Below, in pieces: positions 27,060 through 37,252 of a stretch of 64,000 nt of DNA. The position numbers were made by a program, and so were the translations under genes. Every line of letters begins with the position of its first letter. Position 1 is the stretch's first letter. The notes beneath the pieces were generated by a model. It was not told the origin of the DNA, searched no databases, and saw only the letters and a program-made list of their open reading frames with translations. Source of the stretch: Desulfuromonadaceae bacterium (GTDB lineage: Bacteria > Desulfobacterota > Desulfuromonadia > Geobacterales > Pseudopelobacteraceae); NCBI GenBank assembly GCA_028683435.1, contig JAQUIG010000012.1, positions 1-64,000 on the forward strand. The letters are read 5' to 3'.

Positions 27060-28346
27060 TTACGCGATAAGCTTGAAGCATTTAGCGGCGGCTGCAATCG
27101 TACTTTCGATGTCGGCATCGCTGAGAGCAGCAGAAACGAACGTCGTCTCGAACTGGGATGGAGCGAGATAGATCCCCTCATCAAGCATGGCGAGAAAGTA
27201 TTTTGCAAAGGCTTTTGTGTCGCACTGACTGGCAGTGGCCCAATCAAAAACCTCACCTTTGCTGAAAAAGGAACAAAACATGCTGCCGACACGGGTCGAA
27301 TATAGTGGATACCCGGCATCCCTTGCCGCCTTGGCGATGCCGTCGGCAATAGCACGACTTTTTACTTCGAGTCGTTCATAAAAACCAGGTTGTTTGAGAA
27401 TATTCAATGTTGCAATCCCCGCCGACATGGCGAGCGGGTTGCCGGACAGTGTACCGGCCTGGTAGATTCCGCCGGATGGCGAAAGTTTTTCCATGATTTC
27501 ACGTTTTCCGCCAAAGGCTCCGACCGGAAGACCACCTCCGATGATTTTGCCGAGAGTTGTTATGTCCGGAGTGACACCGTACAATTCCTGGGCGCCACCG
27601 TAGGCTACCCGGAAGCCGGACATGACTTCGTCAAAAATCAATAGTATACCTTCGTTGGTACATATTTCTCGAAGACCTTCCAGAAAACCCTCGCGGGGCG
27701 GGATCGTCCCCATGTTGCCGGCGACCGGCTCAACGATGATACAGGCGATACTATTTTTGTTTTCGGCAACCAAGCTCCTGACCGAAACGAGTGAATTGTA
27801 TTCGGCGGTCAGTGTTAGTTTGGCGATCTCGGCCGGGACACCGGGAGAGTCGGGTACCCCGAAGGTGGCGGCACCGGAGCCGGCCTTGACAAGCAGTGAA
27901 TCGGCATGGCCGTGATAGCAGCCGGAGAACTTGAGAATCTTGTCTCGACCGGTATAGCCGCGGGCAAGCCGGATGGCGCTCATGGTAGCTTCAGTGCCGG
28001 AGCTGACCATGCGCACCATTTCGATAGAAGGAACCGCTTCTATAATCAGATTTGCAAGAATTGTTTCTCTTTCAGTCGGCGCCCCGAAGCTCGCACCGCT
28101 GGCCATTGTATCCTGTACCGCTTTAATAATATCCGGGTGACAATGGCCGACGATCATCGGTCCCCATGAACCGACGTAGTCAATAAAGGCATTGCCGTCC
28201 TCGTCGTATAGATGGGAGCCGAGACCCCTCTTGATAAAGAGGGGGTCGGCGCCGACCGATTTGAAGGCGCGCACCGGGCTGTTGACGCCGCCGGGAATGG
28301 ATGCTTTGGCCTGCCGGAAAAGTAAACTGGAGCGTTCGTGATTCAT
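27060..28346 (-). CDS. hemL: Glutamate-1-semialdehyde 2,1-aminomutase
   Basis: The PLP enzyme makes 5-aminolevulinate in the C5 route to heme and other tetrapyrroles. The 428-residue protein has the [10 protein letters not shown] start, [16 protein letters not shown], the [14 protein letters not shown] segment, [11 protein letters not shown], and the cofactor-lysine motif [16 protein letters not shown]. Full length with no anomalies. Geobacter-type cells need much heme for c-type cytochromes, which suits a place near respiratory genes. Confidence 0.97.
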   Translation of the reverse strand: MNHERSSLLFRQAKASIPGGVNSPVRAFKSVGADPLFIKRGLGSHLYDEDGNAFIDYVGSWGPMIVGHCHPDIIKAVQDTMASGASFGAPTERETILANLIIEAVPSIEMVRMVSSGTEATMSAIRLARGYTGRDKILKFSGCYHGHADSLLVKAGSGAATFGVPDSPGVPAEIAKLTLTAEYNSLVSVRSLVAENKNSIACIIVEPVAGNMGTIPPREGFLEGLREICTNEGILLIFDEVMSGFRVAYGGAQELYGVTPDITTLGKIIGGGLPVGAFGGKREIMEKLSPSGGIYQAGTLSGNPLAMSAGIATLNILKQPGFYERLEVKSRAIADGIAKAARDAGYPLYSTRVGSMFCSFFSKGEVFDWATASQCDTKAFAKYFLAMLDEGIYLAPSQFETTFVSAALSDADIESTIAAAAKCFKLIA

Positions 28347-28512
28347 CAGTAGATAACCCCCGTGTAGAAAATTAAAATGGTGATTAATTGCCTGTTAAAG
28401 TGCCGTGTTTATCATACAGTGTCTGCTGATGTCAATGGTAAAGCTGTAATTTTATTTGTAATTTAGGAATGCAGGCGGTTTATATGCAAATTTGATAACT
28501 GTAAAAAAAACG

Positions 28513-28541
28513 TTGACAAAGAAATTCAAATAACCTATTAC
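28513..28541 (+). promoter_or_regulatory. Sigma70-type promoter of the nuo operon
   Basis: TTGACA at 28513-28518 and TATTAC at 28536-28541 are exactly 17 bases apart, with an A-run just upstream of the -35. The start point should fall near 28548, about 40 bases before the nuoA ATG. The rest of the 243-base gap after hemL (28347-28512) shows no gene. Confidence 0.8.
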
Positions 28542-28550
28542 AAGCGTCGT

Positions 28551-28565
28551 TGTATACAGTATACA
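28551..28565 (+). promoter_or_regulatory. Palindromic operator-like site at the nuo start point
   Basis: TGTATAC-A-GTATACA is a perfect seven-base inverted repeat around one base, and TATACAG is repeated in tandem. It lies a few bases downstream of the expected start point, a good place for a repressor. The sequence resembles operators of GntR-like regulators, but no regulator can be named. Confidence 0.5.
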
Positions 28566-28589
28566 GTAACGCAGTGAGGAGGTTTATCG

Positions 28590-28946
28590 ATGCTTGGTGC
28601 ATATTTACCAATATTACTTATGGTGCTCGTGGCAGTCCTCTTCGGGCTGGCATCCCTTGTCTTTTCATCGCTGATTGGCCCCAAAAAACCGTCAAAGCTT
28701 AAGCTGCAGCCGTATGAAAGCGGTTGTGATCCTGTCGGTACAGCCCGCGAACGTTTCTCGATCAAGTTCTATATGATCGCAATGCTCTTTATTTTGTTCG
28801 ATATAGAGGCTGTGTTCCTTTATCCCTGGGCCATTCTCTATAAAAAACTGGGAGTGTTCGGATTGGCAGAGATGGGAGTCTTTATTGTTATACTCTTCGT
28901 CGGTTACATATATGTCTGGAAAAAAGGAGCGCTGGAATGGGAGTAG
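28590..28946 (+). CDS. nuoA: NADH-quinone oxidoreductase subunit A
   Basis: The 118-residue subunit has three membrane helices. YESGCDPVG contains the conserved loop Cys, and [20 protein letters not shown] and the FDIE motif are typical of NuoA. It is the first gene of the 14-gene nuo operon, with AGGAGG seven bases upstream of the ATG. It overlaps nuoB by ten bases. Confidence 0.97.
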   Translation: MLGAYLPILLMVLVAVLFGLASLVFSSLIGPKKPSKLKLQPYESGCDPVGTARERFSIKFYMIAMLFILFDIEAVFLYPWAILYKKLGVFGLAEMGVFIVILFVGYIYVWKKGALEWE

Positions 28947-29449
28947 ATAATCCGCTTGGCGAAAACGTTATAACCACGTCACTTGATGCACTTGTGAACT
29001 GGTCACGGAAATCGTCTATCTGGCCGATGACCTTTGGTCTGGCATGTTGCGCTATTGAGATGATGGCTACCGGCGCCTCTCATAATGACTTGGACCGTTT
29101 TGGTATCATTTTTCGCGCTTCTCCTCGTCAGGCAGACTGCATAATTATTGCCGGGACAGTTACCAAAAAGATGCTGCCGGTTATCAGAACAGTCTATGAG
29201 CAGATGCCTGAGCCTAAATGGGTCATCGCCATGGGAGCCTGCGCATGCTCTGGCGGTATATTTGATACCTACAGTGTTGTGCAGGGGATTGATGAAGCGT
29301 TGCCGGTTGATGTCTATATTCCGGGCTGCCCGCCGCGCCCCGAGGCGCTTCTGTTTGGTCTGATGAAGCTGCAGGACAAGATTATGAAAGATAAGAACTC
29401 ATTCGGTTCCACAATTGGTCTGGGTGAGAGGGTTTCTTCAGTCGCCTAA
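28937..29449 (+). CDS. nuoB: NADH-quinone oxidoreductase subunit B
   Basis: This 170-residue peripheral-arm subunit holds the terminal cluster N2 that reduces quinone. The tandem cysteines in [11 protein letters not shown], together with GACACSGG and PGCPPRPEA, supply the four ligands. The frame overlaps the end of nuoA. Confidence 0.97.
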   Translation: MGVDNPLGENVITTSLDALVNWSRKSSIWPMTFGLACCAIEMMATGASHNDLDRFGIIFRASPRQADCIIIAGTVTKKMLPVIRTVYEQMPEPKWVIAMGACACSGGIFDTYSVVQGIDEALPVDVYIPGCPPRPEALLFGLMKLQDKIMKDKNSFGSTIGLGERVSSVA

Positions 29450-29509
29450 ACTGTAGCAATCATGGCACGTTGTTGTATAAATCAAATCCCAGAAAAAGGG
29501 TTGAATATC

Positions 29510-29998
29510 ATGGCAGAAAATAATCGCGCATTAATCCAGTTGCAGGGGAAATTCGCTGCTTCAATTATTGATGTAGTGGAGTTCAGGGGTGAGGTGACGG
29601 TTACCGTCAAAAAGGATGCAATCATTGATATCCTTTCGTTCCTCAAGCAAACACTTCAGTACAATCTCCTTACAGACCTCACCGCAATCGACTATTTGGG
29701 GAAAAAAGAAGAGCGTTTTATGATGGTGTACCTCCTCTATTCGATTCCCAACAAAGATCGTTTGCGTATCAAGACCCCGGTAACTGAGGCTGATTGCCGC
29801 ATTCCGACAGCATCCACAGTATGGAAAACGGCAAATTGGCTGGAGCGCGAAGTCTATGATCTTTTCGGCATCACGTTCGACGGTCATCCAGACCTCCGGC
29901 GTATTCTTATGGCTGATGACTGGGTGGGACATCCCCTTCGCAAGGATTATCCATTGCAGGGTCCGGACCGCCAACCCTATAAAGGGCGTTTGTCATAG
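29510..29998 (+). CDS. nuoC: NADH-quinone oxidoreductase subunit C
   Basis: The 162-residue subunit (30-kDa type) has the signature WLEREVYDLFGI and the HPDLRRILMADDW segment, and ends with the DYPLQG motif. It is separate from nuoD, unlike the fused NuoCD of enterobacteria. The ATG at 29510 has AAGGG upstream and is preferred to the one at 29462, which adds an unlikely Cys-rich leader. Confidence 0.95.
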   Translation: MAENNRALIQLQGKFAASIIDVVEFRGEVTVTVKKDAIIDILSFLKQTLQYNLLTDLTAIDYLGKKEERFMMVYLLYSIPNKDRLRIKTPVTEADCRIPTASTVWKTANWLEREVYDLFGITFDGHPDLRRILMADDWVGHPLRKDYPLQGPDRQPYKGRLS

Positions 29999-30042
29999 TT
30001 TTACTACATCGTTCTGTAATTCGATCATAGAAGAGGCGATAC

Positions 30043-31215
30043 ATGGCTACTACTGAAACAATGACACTAAATATGGGTCCTCAGCACCCCAGTACACACG
30101 GAGTTCTGCGGCTCGTTCTCGAACTTGACGGTGAAGTTATCGTCAAGGTGACCCCGCATATCGGTTTTCTGCATCGCGGCGTTGAAAAGCTGGCTGAACA
30201 TCGTACGTATCACCAGATTCTGCCGCTGACTGACCGACTCGATTACCTGGCGCCTATGAGCAACAACCTCGGATATATTCTGGCAGTTGAAAAGCTGATG
30301 GCGGTAGATGTACCTGAGCGCGCTGAAACTATCAGGGTAATCATGAACGAGTTGACCAGGCTTGAATCGCATCTGGTCTGGCTTGCTTGCCACGCGCTTG
30401 ATATCGGTGCCATGACAGTTTTTATCTATGCATTCCGTGAGCGCGAAACTGTCATGGAGATCTATGAACTGATCTCCGGTGCCCGTATGACCTCAAACTA
30501 CTTCCGTGTCGGCGGCCTTTCTCAGGACGTCCCGGATGAATTTGTTAAAAAAGTCGGTGACTTTGTCGACTCCATGCCCGCCTATCTGGATCAGTATGAA
30601 GGTCTATTGACAACCAACCCGATCTGGTTGAAGCGTACGGTCGGTAATGGCATTATATCCGCCGAAGATGCCATAGATATAGGGCTCACCGGTCCCGCAC
30701 TGCGCGGATCAGGGGTTGATTGGGATCTGCGCCGCGATAATCCATATAGCGGCTATGAAAAGTACCAGTTCAAGGTGCCGACCGGAGAAAACTGCGATAC
30801 CTTTGATCGCTATAAAGTACGTCTCATTGAGATGCGTGAAGCGTGCAAGATTATTCGTCAGGGTCTTGATAAACTTAAACCGGGACCGGTGCTAGCCGAC
30901 TTCCCGCAGGTCTGCTACCCACCTAAGGAAAGCGTATACAATAGCATTGAGGGATTAATTCATCATTTCAAGATCGCTTCTGAAGGTTTTGCCGCTCCGG
31001 CAGGCGAAGTGTACCAAGGAGTGGAAGCACCAAAGGGTGAACTTGGTTTCTATATTGTCAGCGACGGTGGCAACAAACCGGAACGACTGAGAATTCGTCC
31101 ACCGTCATTCGTAAACCTCCAAGCCATCGAACAGATGAGTGTAGGTTCCATGGTTGCCGACCTGGTGGCCGTAATCGGTACCTTGGACATCGTTCTTGGT
31201 GAAATTGACAGATAA
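30043..31215 (+). CDS. nuoD: NADH-quinone oxidoreductase subunit D
   Basis: This 390-residue subunit (49-kDa type) is derived from the large subunit of NiFe hydrogenases and lines the quinone pocket. It begins with MTLNMGPQHPSTHGVLRL, has HRGVEKLAE and LTRLESHLVWLACHALDIGA, and ends with GTLDIVLGEIDR. The nickel-binding cysteines of hydrogenases are absent, as expected. Confidence 0.97.
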   Translation: MATTETMTLNMGPQHPSTHGVLRLVLELDGEVIVKVTPHIGFLHRGVEKLAEHRTYHQILPLTDRLDYLAPMSNNLGYILAVEKLMAVDVPERAETIRVIMNELTRLESHLVWLACHALDIGAMTVFIYAFRERETVMEIYELISGARMTSNYFRVGGLSQDVPDEFVKKVGDFVDSMPAYLDQYEGLLTTNPIWLKRTVGNGIISAEDAIDIGLTGPALRGSGVDWDLRRDNPYSGYEKYQFKVPTGENCDTFDRYKVRLIEMREACKIIRQGLDKLKPGPVLADFPQVCYPPKESVYNSIEGLIHHFKIASEGFAAPAGEVYQGVEAPKGELGFYIVSDGGNKPERLRIRPPSFVNLQAIEQMSVGSMVADLVAVIGTLDIVLGEIDR

Positions 31216-31244
31216 CTCCGCATGATCCAAAGGAGATGGGGCGC

Positions 31245-31757
31245 ATGAGCGATGTAGTAGCGCAGCAGGTTAAAGAGCAGGAACCGGAAGTTGACCTTGT
31301 CAAGGCCGATCAGGTTATAGATAAATATATTGATTTACCCGGAAATCTGATGCCGGTATTACAGGGCATCCAGGATGCATACGGCTACATTCCACGCAAA
31401 GTGGCGGATTATGTCGCAGAGCGCCTTAATGTATACCCGAGCCAGATCTATGGGGTCCTTACCTTCTACGCTCAGTTCCACCTCAAACCACGCGGCCGTT
31501 TTATCATTCGCGTATGCGTTGGAACCGCTTGCCACGTCCAGGGTGCACAGAGAATTAAAGAGACATTTTTTAATCTACTGCATATCAAGCATACGGAAAC
31601 TTCCGCTGATCTACGTTTCACCTTCGAAGAGGTCGCCTGCCTGGGTGCATGCGGAATGGCGCCTCTCGCAATGGTTAACGATGATACTTACGGTAAGATG
31701 ACTGTTCAAAAAGTCGATGAAATAGTAGCAAAATATTCAGCAATCCCGCTTGACTAA
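31245..31757 (+). CDS. nuoE: NADH-quinone oxidoreductase subunit E
   Basis: This 170-residue thioredoxin-like subunit binds [2Fe-2S] cluster N1a with CVGTACHVQG (C-x4-C) and CLGACG (C-x3-C). The four-helix N-terminal region includes GNLMPVLQGIQDAYGYIP. The ATG at 31245 is preferred to 31236 because AAGGAG lies nine bases upstream of it. It works with NuoF in NADH oxidation. Confidence 0.95.
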   Translation: MSDVVAQQVKEQEPEVDLVKADQVIDKYIDLPGNLMPVLQGIQDAYGYIPRKVADYVAERLNVYPSQIYGVLTFYAQFHLKPRGRFIIRVCVGTACHVQGAQRIKETFFNLLHIKHTETSADLRFTFEEVACLGACGMAPLAMVNDDTYGKMTVQKVDEIVAKYSAIPLD

Positions 31758-31783
31758 GCGGACTCACGCTAGGGGCATAACGC

Positions 31784-33571
31784 ATGAGCGATAATACAGC
31801 TATTCAAATTCTTATCTGTCAGGGAACTGGCGGGATTTCTGCCGGGGCAAAAGGTGTCGAGGCGGAGTTCAATCGTGTCATAGCCGAGCAGGGTCTGAAT
31901 GCGACTATCGGCAAACGCTGCGATGTTATCAAAACCGGATGTCGCGGACTCTGCGCGAATGACGTTTTGGTTGACATCGTCACCCCGGAACAGGGGCGGG
32001 TTACCTACGACTTTGTTTTGCCGGAAGAGGTAGAGCGGATAGTCAAAGAACATATCATGGCTAGCACTACGATCGAAAAACGCAAAGCCAAGCCTTACTA
32101 CAACACTTTTCTTGAAAAACAGATGCGTGTTGTCATGGGCAACTGTGGTGAAATTGACCCTGATAGCCTTGACGCTTATCTGGACGAGCCGTCAATCGGA
32201 TTTCAGGCTTTAGAAAAGTGTGTCAAGACCATGAAGCCTGAAGATGTGATCGAAGAGATAAAAAAATCAGGTCTGCGCGGTCGTGGCGGCGGTGGTTTTC
32301 CGACCGGCATGAAATGGTCATTCTGCAAGGCATCACCAGGGGATCACAAATATCTCATCTGCAACGCCGATGAGGGCGACCCAGGCGCATTTATGGACCG
32401 CTCGGTTCTTGAGGGCGACCCATACTGTATTATCGAGGGAATGCAGATTGCAGGTTATGCAATTGGCGCTACCTACGGCTATGTGTATGTCCGTGCCGAA
32501 TATCCGCTGGCTGTTCAGCGTCTCCAGCATGCCATCGACGTCTGCTACGAAAAAGGATACCTGGGCAAAAACATTAAAGGTTGGGGTCTCGACTTTGACA
32601 TGCGCATCAAGATGGGCGCCGGTGCATTTGTTTGCGGTGAAGAAACCGCGCTGATGGCTTCCATCGAGGGAGAGCGCGGCATGAGTCGCCCCCGCCCGCC
32701 GTTCCCTGCCGTGCGTGGTTTGTGGGGACACCCTACCAATATCAATAACGTTGAAACTTTTGCCAATGTTCGTCATATCATCAACAGGGGTTCAGATTGG
32801 TACGCTGCGCTTGGTACGGAAACAACCAAGGGTACCAAGATCTTTGCCGTCACCGGCAAGGTTAAGCACACCGGACTGGTTGAAGTGCCGGCAGGGATGA
32901 AGGTGCGAGAGGTGCTTTTCGACGTCTGCGGCGGCATCGTCAACAACCGCAAGTTTAAAGCGGTTCAGGCTGGCGGACCGTCCGGTGGCTGTATTCCTGA
33001 GGAGCTACTGGATACACTGGTTGACTATAACGCTCTTATTCAGGCCGGTGCAATGATGGGATCCGGCGGTCTGGTTGTTATGGATGAAACCACCTGCATG
33101 GTCGATGTTGCCAAGTTCTTTCTGACCTTCACTCGCACAGAATCCTGCGGCAAGTGTGTACCCTGCCGTATCGGTCTCAAGGTCATGCTCGACATATTGA
33201 CTAAAATCACCGAAGGAAATGGTGAGCTGTCCGATATCGAAACTCTGATTGATTTGGGCGAATCGATCAAAAAGGCATCTTTATGCGGCCTAGGTCAAAC
33301 GGCTCCTAACCCTGTCCTTTCAACGATTAAATATTTCCGCCATGAGTATGAAGCACATATTACAGATAAACGCTGCCCATCCAATTGCTGTAAGGATCTG
33401 CTGCTTTGGGCCGTCTCCGAAGAGAAGTGCGTTAAGTGTGGTGCCTGCAAAAAAGCCTGTCCAGTTGATGCGATTGTGTGGGAAAAAGGACAGATTGCAT
33501 TTTTAGACCAGAGCAAATGCACCAAGTGTAAATCCTGCTACGATGCTTGTCGTTTTATGGCTCTTGAATAA
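31784..33571 (+). CDS. nuoF: NADH-quinone oxidoreductase subunit F, extended form
   Basis: The 595-residue protein holds FMN and the NADH site. Order of parts: an N-terminal thioredoxin-like domain (~1-85), the FMN/NADH core with GLRGRGGGGFPTG, ICNADEGDPGAF and GAGAFVCGEETALM, the N3 cluster motif ESCGKCVPCRIG, and a C-terminal two-cluster ferredoxin (CVKCGACKKACP and CTKCKSCYDAC). This layout is like HndC or HydB-type subunits and longer than the ~430 residues of E. coli NuoF. In the N-terminal domain the C-x4-C pair is broken: Cys12 is present but residue 17 is Gly, while Cys53 and Cys57 remain. An extra Cys46 might substitute. The extra ferredoxin could let it exchange electrons with soluble carriers. 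Confidence 0.95.
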   Translation: MSDNTAIQILICQGTGGISAGAKGVEAEFNRVIAEQGLNATIGKRCDVIKTGCRGLCANDVLVDIVTPEQGRVTYDFVLPEEVERIVKEHIMASTTIEKRKAKPYYNTFLEKQMRVVMGNCGEIDPDSLDAYLDEPSIGFQALEKCVKTMKPEDVIEEIKKSGLRGRGGGGFPTGMKWSFCKASPGDHKYLICNADEGDPGAFMDRSVLEGDPYCIIEGMQIAGYAIGATYGYVYVRAEYPLAVQRLQHAIDVCYEKGYLGKNIKGWGLDFDMRIKMGAGAFVCGEETALMASIEGERGMSRPRPPFPAVRGLWGHPTNINNVETFANVRHIINRGSDWYAALGTETTKGTKIFAVTGKVKHTGLVEVPAGMKVREVLFDVCGGIVNNRKFKAVQAGGPSGGCIPEELLDTLVDYNALIQAGAMMGSGGLVVMDETTCMVDVAKFFLTFTRTESCGKCVPCRIGLKVMLDILTKITEGNGELSDIETLIDLGESIKKASLCGLGQTAPNPVLSTIKYFRHEYEAHITDKRCPSNCCKDLLLWAVSEEKCVKCGACKKACPVDAIVWEKGQIAFLDQSKCTKCKSCYDACRFMALE

Positions 33572-33619
33572 TCCAGCTTGTCTGGATACGACGATTAAAC
33601 TCACAAACAGAGGTTTTAG

Positions 33620-36091
33620 ATGGTTAATCTTACGATAGACGACAAGCAGGTAACTGCACCCAAAGATTCCACGATTTATGATGCTGCCAAGTTAAATGGC
33701 ATCAAAATTCCTATTCTGTGCCACGACAAGAAGCTTAAGCCGTTTGGTGCCTGCCGTATGTGTCTGGTTGAAATTGAGCAGATGAAGGGTCGCCAAATAC
33801 CTGCTTGTACGACACCCGCTACCGAGGGGATGATTATTCGTACGAATACACCTGACATTATAAAAGCCCGCAAGTTGGTGCTTGAACTGTTGCTGCTCAA
33901 CCACCCGCTTGATTGTCCGGTCTGCGACAAGGGGGGCGACTGTGATCTGCAGAACTTGACATATGATTACGAGTTAAACAGTAATCGATTCATTGATTCA
34001 AAATTTCAGCATGAAATTGACTATAACAACCCCCTGATTGAACGTGATATGAACCGATGTGTTCTGTGCGGTAAATGTGTACGTATCTGTGATGAGATTG
34101 TTTCCTACGGTGCTCTGACATTCATTGACAGAGGTATTGAAACAAAAATCGGTTGTGATTTTGAAAAACCTCTTGACTGCGAATTTTGTGGTTCCTGTGT
34201 CTCGGTTTGCCCTGTCGGTGCTCTGCTCGCACGTCCGTTCAAGCATAAAGCTCGCTTCTGGGCACTTACTAAGCATAATTCTGTATGTGGATACTGTGGC
34301 ACCGGATGCAATTTAACGCTTGGTGTCAAGGACGATAAAGTTCTAACTACAGTGTATGACGAAAACCAGGGGTTTCATAAGGGACAGTTATGCGTTCGCG
34401 GTCGTTTCGGTTATCAGTTTATAAATTCTGAAAAGCGTCTGACAACTCCGCTTATTCGCAAAAACGGGCGTCTGACTGAAGCAACGTGGGATGAGGCTCT
34501 GGAAATCGTTGCAGGGCGACTTAAGGGCGGCACTGCCGTTGCGGCACTTGCAACGCCGCGTTTGACCAATGAAGAGTTGTCCCTGTTCAAAAAAATGATG
34601 CTGGAAAATGTTGGATCAAAAAACTATGACCATTCCGCCGGATATGCACATAGAGCATTAACCGAGGGTTTTGCCAGCAGTTTCGGGTCATCTGCTTCTT
34701 CTGCATCAATACCTGATATTCAGAAAAGCGATCTACTGCTAGTCATAAAAACTGACTCTTATGAAACTCATCCGGTAATCGGCTTTGAGATAAATATGGG
34801 TGTCAAGAATAAAGGCATAAAGCTCAATATACTTTCCGACAAGAGGGGTAAACTCTCGAAACTTCCCGGTGCCAATACACTGGTTCATATTCCGGGAACT
34901 GAAGTAGCAGTAATAAATGCACTTTGTAAATCTGTCATTGACCAGAAGTTGGCAGATCCTTCGGTTGCATCTCTCCCCGGTCACGCCGAGTTGATAAAAG
35001 CACTGTCTGATTTTACACCGGAAACAATTGCAGCAGTAAGCGGTCTTACAGTAGAGAAAATAAATAAATTAGCTGCTGATTATGCTGCTGCAGAAAAAGC
35101 AATGATACTTTTCCCTACCGGACTTGGTTATGCCGGGCACGCAGCTGATCTCGCAAGAGCGGTAGCCAATCTCGCTATTCTTACCGGCAAGCTCGGTAAG
35201 GAAGGATGCGGAGTACTCTGCCTCTCTGAAAAAAATAATAGCCAGGGCGCCGTCGACATGGGTTTCTACCCTCAGGACGGCGGTGACAATGCGCTTCAAA
35301 TTCTGGATGCCTGTTCGGCCGGGACAATCAAGACTCTTCTTATCGCCGGTGAAAACCCCGTTACATCCTATCCTGATAACGCGAAAGTTAAAGCTGCTCT
35401 TGATGCAGTTGAATTCCTGATTGTTTCAGATCTTTTTATGACGGAAACAGCCGAACTTGCAGATGTTGTTCTCCCCGCCTGCTCTTTTGCTGAAAAAGAA
35501 GGAACATATACCAGCACAGACCGGCGTGTACAGCATGTGAAGCCCGCAATAAACAAAATAGGCCAGTCACGATCCGACTTTGAAATAATATCATCATTGA
35601 TTGTAAAACTTGGCGGCACACCGCCAACCACACCGGCAGCACAGTTTTCTGAAATAACCGCAAACACGCCTGGTTATGAAGGTATGACCTATGCGACCCT
35701 AGGGAACGAGGGTGCTTTTGCCCCAGTATCCATTCAACCAGTATTTGTTGTTCCTGTTGCGGCTCAAGTTCCTGCTGCTCAAGGGAAACTTGCCCTCGTT
35801 ACCGGCAGTGTCCTGTATCACAACGGTACGTTGTCTCAGCATGGTGAAGGTCCTGTTCATGTCTGCCCGGAAGCATATGTGGAAATATCGCGCTCCGATG
35901 CTGGTCGCAGTTCCATTATTGACAACGATCTTGTAACGGTTACATCAGAAAACGGTTCATTGCAGCTTAAGGCGAAACTGAGTATTCGAATCCCGGAAGG
36001 TGTGGTTTTTATCCCGTACCATTTCCCGGCAGCACCGGTAAACATGGTCTGGAGCGGTTCCGCTGTTACCATGGTTTCCCTGTCTAAGTAA
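33620..36091 (+). CDS. nuoG: NADH-quinone oxidoreductase subunit G
   Basis: The 823-residue subunit carries the electron-wire clusters. [2Fe-2S] ligands are Cys34, 45, 48 and 63; a His-Cys3 [4Fe-4S] site is H95/C99/C102/C108; CVLCGKCVRIC and CEFCGSCVSVCP bind two further clusters; CGYCGTGC with GQLCVRG suggests the N7-type site. The rest is a molybdopterin-oxidoreductase-like domain without visible cofactor ligands, as in other complex I. Codon use and GC are lower than in the arg genes. Confidence 0.97.
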   Translation: MVNLTIDDKQVTAPKDSTIYDAAKLNGIKIPILCHDKKLKPFGACRMCLVEIEQMKGRQIPACTTPATEGMIIRTNTPDIIKARKLVLELLLLNHPLDCPVCDKGGDCDLQNLTYDYELNSNRFIDSKFQHEIDYNNPLIERDMNRCVLCGKCVRICDEIVSYGALTFIDRGIETKIGCDFEKPLDCEFCGSCVSVCPVGALLARPFKHKARFWALTKHNSVCGYCGTGCNLTLGVKDDKVLTTVYDENQGFHKGQLCVRGRFGYQFINSEKRLTTPLIRKNGRLTEATWDEALEIVAGRLKGGTAVAALATPRLTNEELSLFKKMMLENVGSKNYDHSAGYAHRALTEGFASSFGSSASSASIPDIQKSDLLLVIKTDSYETHPVIGFEINMGVKNKGIKLNILSDKRGKLSKLPGANTLVHIPGTEVAVINALCKSVIDQKLADPSVASLPGHAELIKALSDFTPETIAAVSGLTVEKINKLAADYAAAEKAMILFPTGLGYAGHAADLARAVANLAILTGKLGKEGCGVLCLSEKNNSQGAVDMGFYPQDGGDNALQILDACSAGTIKTLLIAGENPVTSYPDNAKVKAALDAVEFLIVSDLFMTETAELADVVLPACSFAEKEGTYTSTDRRVQHVKPAINKIGQSRSDFEIISSLIVKLGGTPPTTPAAQFSEITANTPGYEGMTYATLGNEGAFAPVSIQPVFVVPVAAQVPAAQGKLALVTGSVLYHNGTLSQHGEGPVHVCPEAYVEISRSDAGRSSIIDNDLVTVTSENGSLQLKAKLSIRIPEGVVFIPYHFPAAPVNMVWSGSAVTMVSLSK

Positions 36092-36140
36092 AAAACTGTC
36101 TATAACTGGTTACTTAATACTTGCAAGAAAAGAGGGACTG

Positions 36141-37205
36141 ATGGGAATGGAAATATTAGGTCTGCCGATGATGTATTACATCGCTATGGTTGCCAAGGTA
36201 CTAGTGACATTTATATTTGTCCTCCTTACCGTGGCGTATGCTACTTATGCAGAGCGCAAGATTATCGGCCATATGCAGGTCCGTCTTGGGCCTATGCGTA
36301 CAGGATGGCACGGTCTGCTGCAGCCGATTGCCGATGGGGTGAAGCTCTTCTTCAAAGAGGAGATTATTCCATCACAGGCCAGCACCTTTGCGTTTCTGAT
36401 CGCCCCTTTAATTGCTCTTATCCCGGCATTTATCACTTTTGCCGTCATCCCGTTCGGGGGTGTAATTGAAGTCGCCGGCTATAAGATTCCGCTACAGGTC
36501 GCGGCATACTATGACACCGCTGCCGGTCAGGTCTTTGATATTAATGTCGGAGTTCTCTATATTCTGGCAATGTCATCTCTCGGTGTCTACGGCATCGTGT
36601 TAGCCGGCTGGTCTTCAAACAGTAAGTATTCCCTGATGGGTGGTCTGCGCGCTTCGGCCCAATTGATTTCGTATGAACTTGCTGCCGGTTTGTCTATTAT
36701 CGCCGTGTTTATGCTTTCAGGCACGCTCTCACTCCACAAGATAGTAGCATTGCAATCAGGTTTTGGCGGTTTTGATTGGTATATATTCAAACAGCCTCTT
36801 GCTGCTTTCATGTTTTTCGTCTGCTCTCTCGCTGAAATCAATCGTACCCCGTTTGACCTGCCTGAAGCTGAAACAGAGCTTGTATCCGGTTTCTGTACAG
36901 AATATTCCTCCATGAAATATGCAATGTTCTTCATGGCAGAATACGCAAATATGGTCACTGTCAGCGCCATGACCGTCACACTTTTCCTGGGTGGATGGAA
37001 CGGCCCGTTCACCGCTGCAATGCCGCTGCTCGGACCCGTTTACTTTGTTGCCAAGGTTTACTTCCTCATGTTTGTCTGTATGTGGATTCGTGCTACATTG
37101 CCGCGCTACCGATATGACCAATTAATGCATCTCGGCTGGAAAGTATTTATTCCGCTTGCACTTGTAAATATTGTAGTTACAGGAATCATCGGGTACTTCA
37201 TTTAA
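36141..37205 (+). CDS. nuoH: NADH-quinone oxidoreductase subunit H
   Basis: The 354-residue membrane subunit connects the quinone site with the proton channels. Typical segments are AERKIIGHMQVRLGPMRTG, LADGVKLF-type QPIADGVKLFFKE, EINRTPFDLPEAETELVSGF and RATLPRYRYDQLM. About eight helices. Two ATGs six bases apart (36141, 36147) both suit the upstream GAGGG. Confidence 0.97.
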   Translation: MGMEILGLPMMYYIAMVAKVLVTFIFVLLTVAYATYAERKIIGHMQVRLGPMRTGWHGLLQPIADGVKLFFKEEIIPSQASTFAFLIAPLIALIPAFITFAVIPFGGVIEVAGYKIPLQVAAYYDTAAGQVFDINVGVLYILAMSSLGVYGIVLAGWSSNSKYSLMGGLRASAQLISYELAAGLSIIAVFMLSGTLSLHKIVALQSGFGGFDWYIFKQPLAAFMFFVCSLAEINRTPFDLPEAETELVSGFCTEYSSMKYAMFFMAEYANMVTVSAMTVTLFLGGWNGPFTAAMPLLGPVYFVAKVYFLMFVCMWIRATLPRYRYDQLMHLGWKVFIPLALVNIVVTGIIGYFI

Positions 37206-37252
37206 ATCAAGGCATTGACACGCCACGCAATTACGATAACGAGGGTGGAAAT

